In this document: piece after piece, positions 6,631 through 7,901 of the stretch
How positions within the stretch are numbered: position 1 is the first letter of the stretch
How the letters are laid out: the number at the start of each line of letters is the position of its first letter
Assembly: GCA_902773215.1 (NCBI GenBank)
Contig: CACYDQ010000514.1
Location: forward strand, 1-7,901
Direction: 5' to 3'
DNA: 7,901 bases
Origin: an uncultured Spirochaetaceae bacterium
GTDB lineage: Bacteria > Spirochaetota > Spirochaetia > Treponematales > Treponemataceae
Made by a program: the position numbers and the translations under genes
Notes under the pieces: generated by a model
Databases searched by the model: none
Seen by the model: only the letters and a program-made list of their open reading frames with translations
What the model was told of the DNA's origin: nothing

Positions 6631-7901
6631 TTAGCGAATCACGGGCGTATAATTGCGTATCGCATTGTGGATGAATCCGTGCAGCTCGGAAACCTTCACG
6701 CGCTCCTGCTTCATGCTGTCGCGGAAGCGGACGGTGACGGTGTCGTAGTCCTTGCTGTTCTGATCAAGCGTGTCGTAGTCGACGGTGACACAGTAGGGCG
6801 TTCCGATCTCGTCCTGTCTCCGGTAGCGCTTTCCGACCGTGCCGCTCTGATCGTAGTCCGTGACGAACTCGTCCTTGAGCGAATGGCGGATTTCCTGAGC
6901 CTTCTCGGCAAGCCCGTCCTTCTTCATCAGCGGCAGCACGGCGACCGTGCAGGGGGCAAGCTTCGGGTGCAGGTGGAGTACTGTGCGGAAGTCTTCCTTT
7001 CCATCCGTGCCGACATCCTGCTCCTCGTAGGCCTCACAGAGGAATGCGAGGAAGTTCCGGTTCAGGCCGGCAGAGGTCTCGATGACATAGGGCGTGTAGG
7101 TCTTGTTGCCGTCATCCTGATCGATGTAGCTCATGTCCTTGCCGGAGACTTTCGTATGCTGGCCCAAGTCAAAGTCCGTCCTGTTGTGGATTCCCTCGAT
7201 TTCCTCAAAGCCAATCGGGAAATTGTAGGTGATGTCGTAGGCATCCTTTGCGTAGTGGGCGAGCTTGTCGTGGTGGTGCCACTTGAGGTTCTTCTCGGCA
7301 ATGCCGTACTTGAGGTAGAACTGCCAGCGGTACTTACGCCACTCCTCAAAGATGCCGTCGTCGGTGCCGGGCTTGCAGAAGTACTCCATCTCCATCTGCT
7401 CGAACTCGCAGGTGCGGAAGATAAAGTTCTTGAAGATAATCTCGTTGCGGAAGGACTTGCCCACCTGAGCAACGCCGAAGGGAACCTTCATGCGGTTTGA
7501 CTGGACGATGTTCTTGAAGTCAGTGAAGATGCCCTGGCAGGTCTCCGGGCGCAGGTAAATCAGGTGGCTGTCGTCGGCAACCGGTCCCTGGTAGGTCTTG
7601 AACATCAAATTGAACTCACGGACAGCAGTGTACTTGCGCTCCTTGCTGCCGCAGGTGGGGCAGTTTATGTTCGCGTCGATGAAAGCCTTCATCTCCTCAT
7701 GGGTCATCGTGTCCACAGGCTTGCCCGGGTTCTTGTCGGGATGGGAAGCGACAAAATCCTCGATGAGCTGGTCGGCGCGAAAGCGGGCCTTACACTCGGT
7801 GCAGTCGATCATCGGGTCGGAGAAGTGGGCGACGTGACCCGAAGCCTCCCACGTCTTGTGATGCTGGAAAATCGCAGAATCCAGACCAACGACATCGTCG
7901 C
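6631..7901 (-). CDS. glyS: Glycyl-tRNA synthetase, alpha2 (single-chain) type, N-terminus off the window
   Basis: Class II aminoacyl-tRNA synthetase that charges tRNA-Gly with glycine. The open frame continues to the window edge. The 29 codons before the Met at 7812 read DDVVGLDSAIF...KTWEASGHV..FSDP, a conserved stretch of this enzyme, so that Met is internal and roughly the first 50 residues are missing. Counting from it, a four-cysteine zinc-ribbon pattern is seen (CTEC at 4-7 and CPTC at 51-54). RPETCQGIFTDF (88-99) follows, then motif 2 around GKSFRNE (118-124) with FEQMEMEYF (137-145), and motif 3 SAGLNRNFLAFL (247-258) with its ATP-binding Arg252. The anticodon-binding domain runs from about 284 (LAPCTVAVLPL) to the end, including GKRYRRQDEIGTPYCVTVD. 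This is the fused homodimer type, unlike the alpha2-beta2 glyQ/glyS pair of E. coli. It leads a two-gene transcript with the aldo-keto reductase gene. Confidence 0.97.
   Translation of the reverse strand, partial: DDVVGLDSAIFQHHKTWEASGHVAHFSDPMIDCTECKARFRADQLIEDFVASHPDKNPGKPVDTMTHEEMKAFIDANINCPTCGSKERKYTAVREFNLMFKTYQGPVADDSHLIYLRPETCQGIFTDFKNIVQSNRMKVPFGVAQVGKSFRNEIIFKNFIFRTCEFEQMEMEYFCKPGTDDGIFEEWRKYRWQFYLKYGIAEKNLKWHHHDKLAHYAKDAYDITYNFPIGFEEIEGIHNRTDFDLGQHTKVSGKDMSYIDQDDGNKTYTPYVIETSAGLNRNFLAFLCEAYEEQDVGTDGKEDFRTVLHLHPKLAPCTVAVLPLMKKDGLAEKAQEIRHSLKDEFVTDYDQSGTVGKRYRRQDEIGTPYCVTVDYDTLDQNSKDYDTVTVRFRDSMKQERVKVSELHGFIHNAIRNYTPVIR

Noticed and set aside
6741..6780. Direct repeat TGTCGTAGTC, two copies 30 bases apart
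   Set aside because: It encodes the protein repeat DYDT in the anticodon-binding domain of glycyl-tRNA synthetase. Similar codons explain it, and there are only two copies.
6577..7500. Long open frame of 307 codons on the + strand, opposite glyS
   Set aside because: It lies antisense to a clearly identified synthetase, has low-complexity Val/Leu/Asp-rich composition typical of a reversed GC-rich gene, and shows no ribosome site or known motif.
7598..7837. 79-codon open frame on the + strand opposite the N-terminal part of glyS
   Set aside because: It is short, antisense to conserved synthetase sequence including the zinc ribbon, and has no ribosome site.

Overview
The window holds seven protein-coding genes and one strong terminator, with almost no free space. 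Dense, overlapping genes, a GC-rich base composition, an alpha2 (single-chain) glycyl-tRNA synthetase and the order uppS-cdsA-dxr-rseP all point to a bacterium. The best guess is a Treponema-like spirochaete, where this cell-envelope cluster is known in the same order. The cluster also exists in other phyla, so the taxon is an inference only.

Left part (1-5778, + strand): a tightly packed envelope/isoprenoid operon. uppS (5' end cut by the window edge) makes undecaprenyl diphosphate. cdsA makes CDP-diacylglycerol for phospholipids. dxr commits carbon to the MEP pathway, which feeds uppS. rseP is a site-2 intramembrane zinc protease. The first four genes overlap by 1, 4 and 4 bases, so their translation is probably coupled. 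A 33-base gap with a good Shine-Dalgarno site leads to a fifth gene. It encodes an exported, unnamed protein of about 14 beta-propeller blade-like repeats, plausibly two seven-bladed propellers in tandem.

Middle (5779-5840): a convergent gap filled mainly by a near-perfect 16-pair hairpin flanked by A and T runs, which should terminate transcription from both sides.

Right part (5841-7901, - strand): glyS (dimeric glycyl-tRNA synthetase, N-terminus off the window) followed 7 bases later by a short aldo-keto reductase family protein. Two of that family's four usual catalytic residues, the Tyr and the His, appear replaced by Thr and Glu.

Most of the window is ordinary housekeeping sequence. 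I do not see an evident new defence, mobile or RNA system. The points most worth a second look are the double-propeller exported protein placed after rseP, and the aldo-keto reductase with its altered active site.
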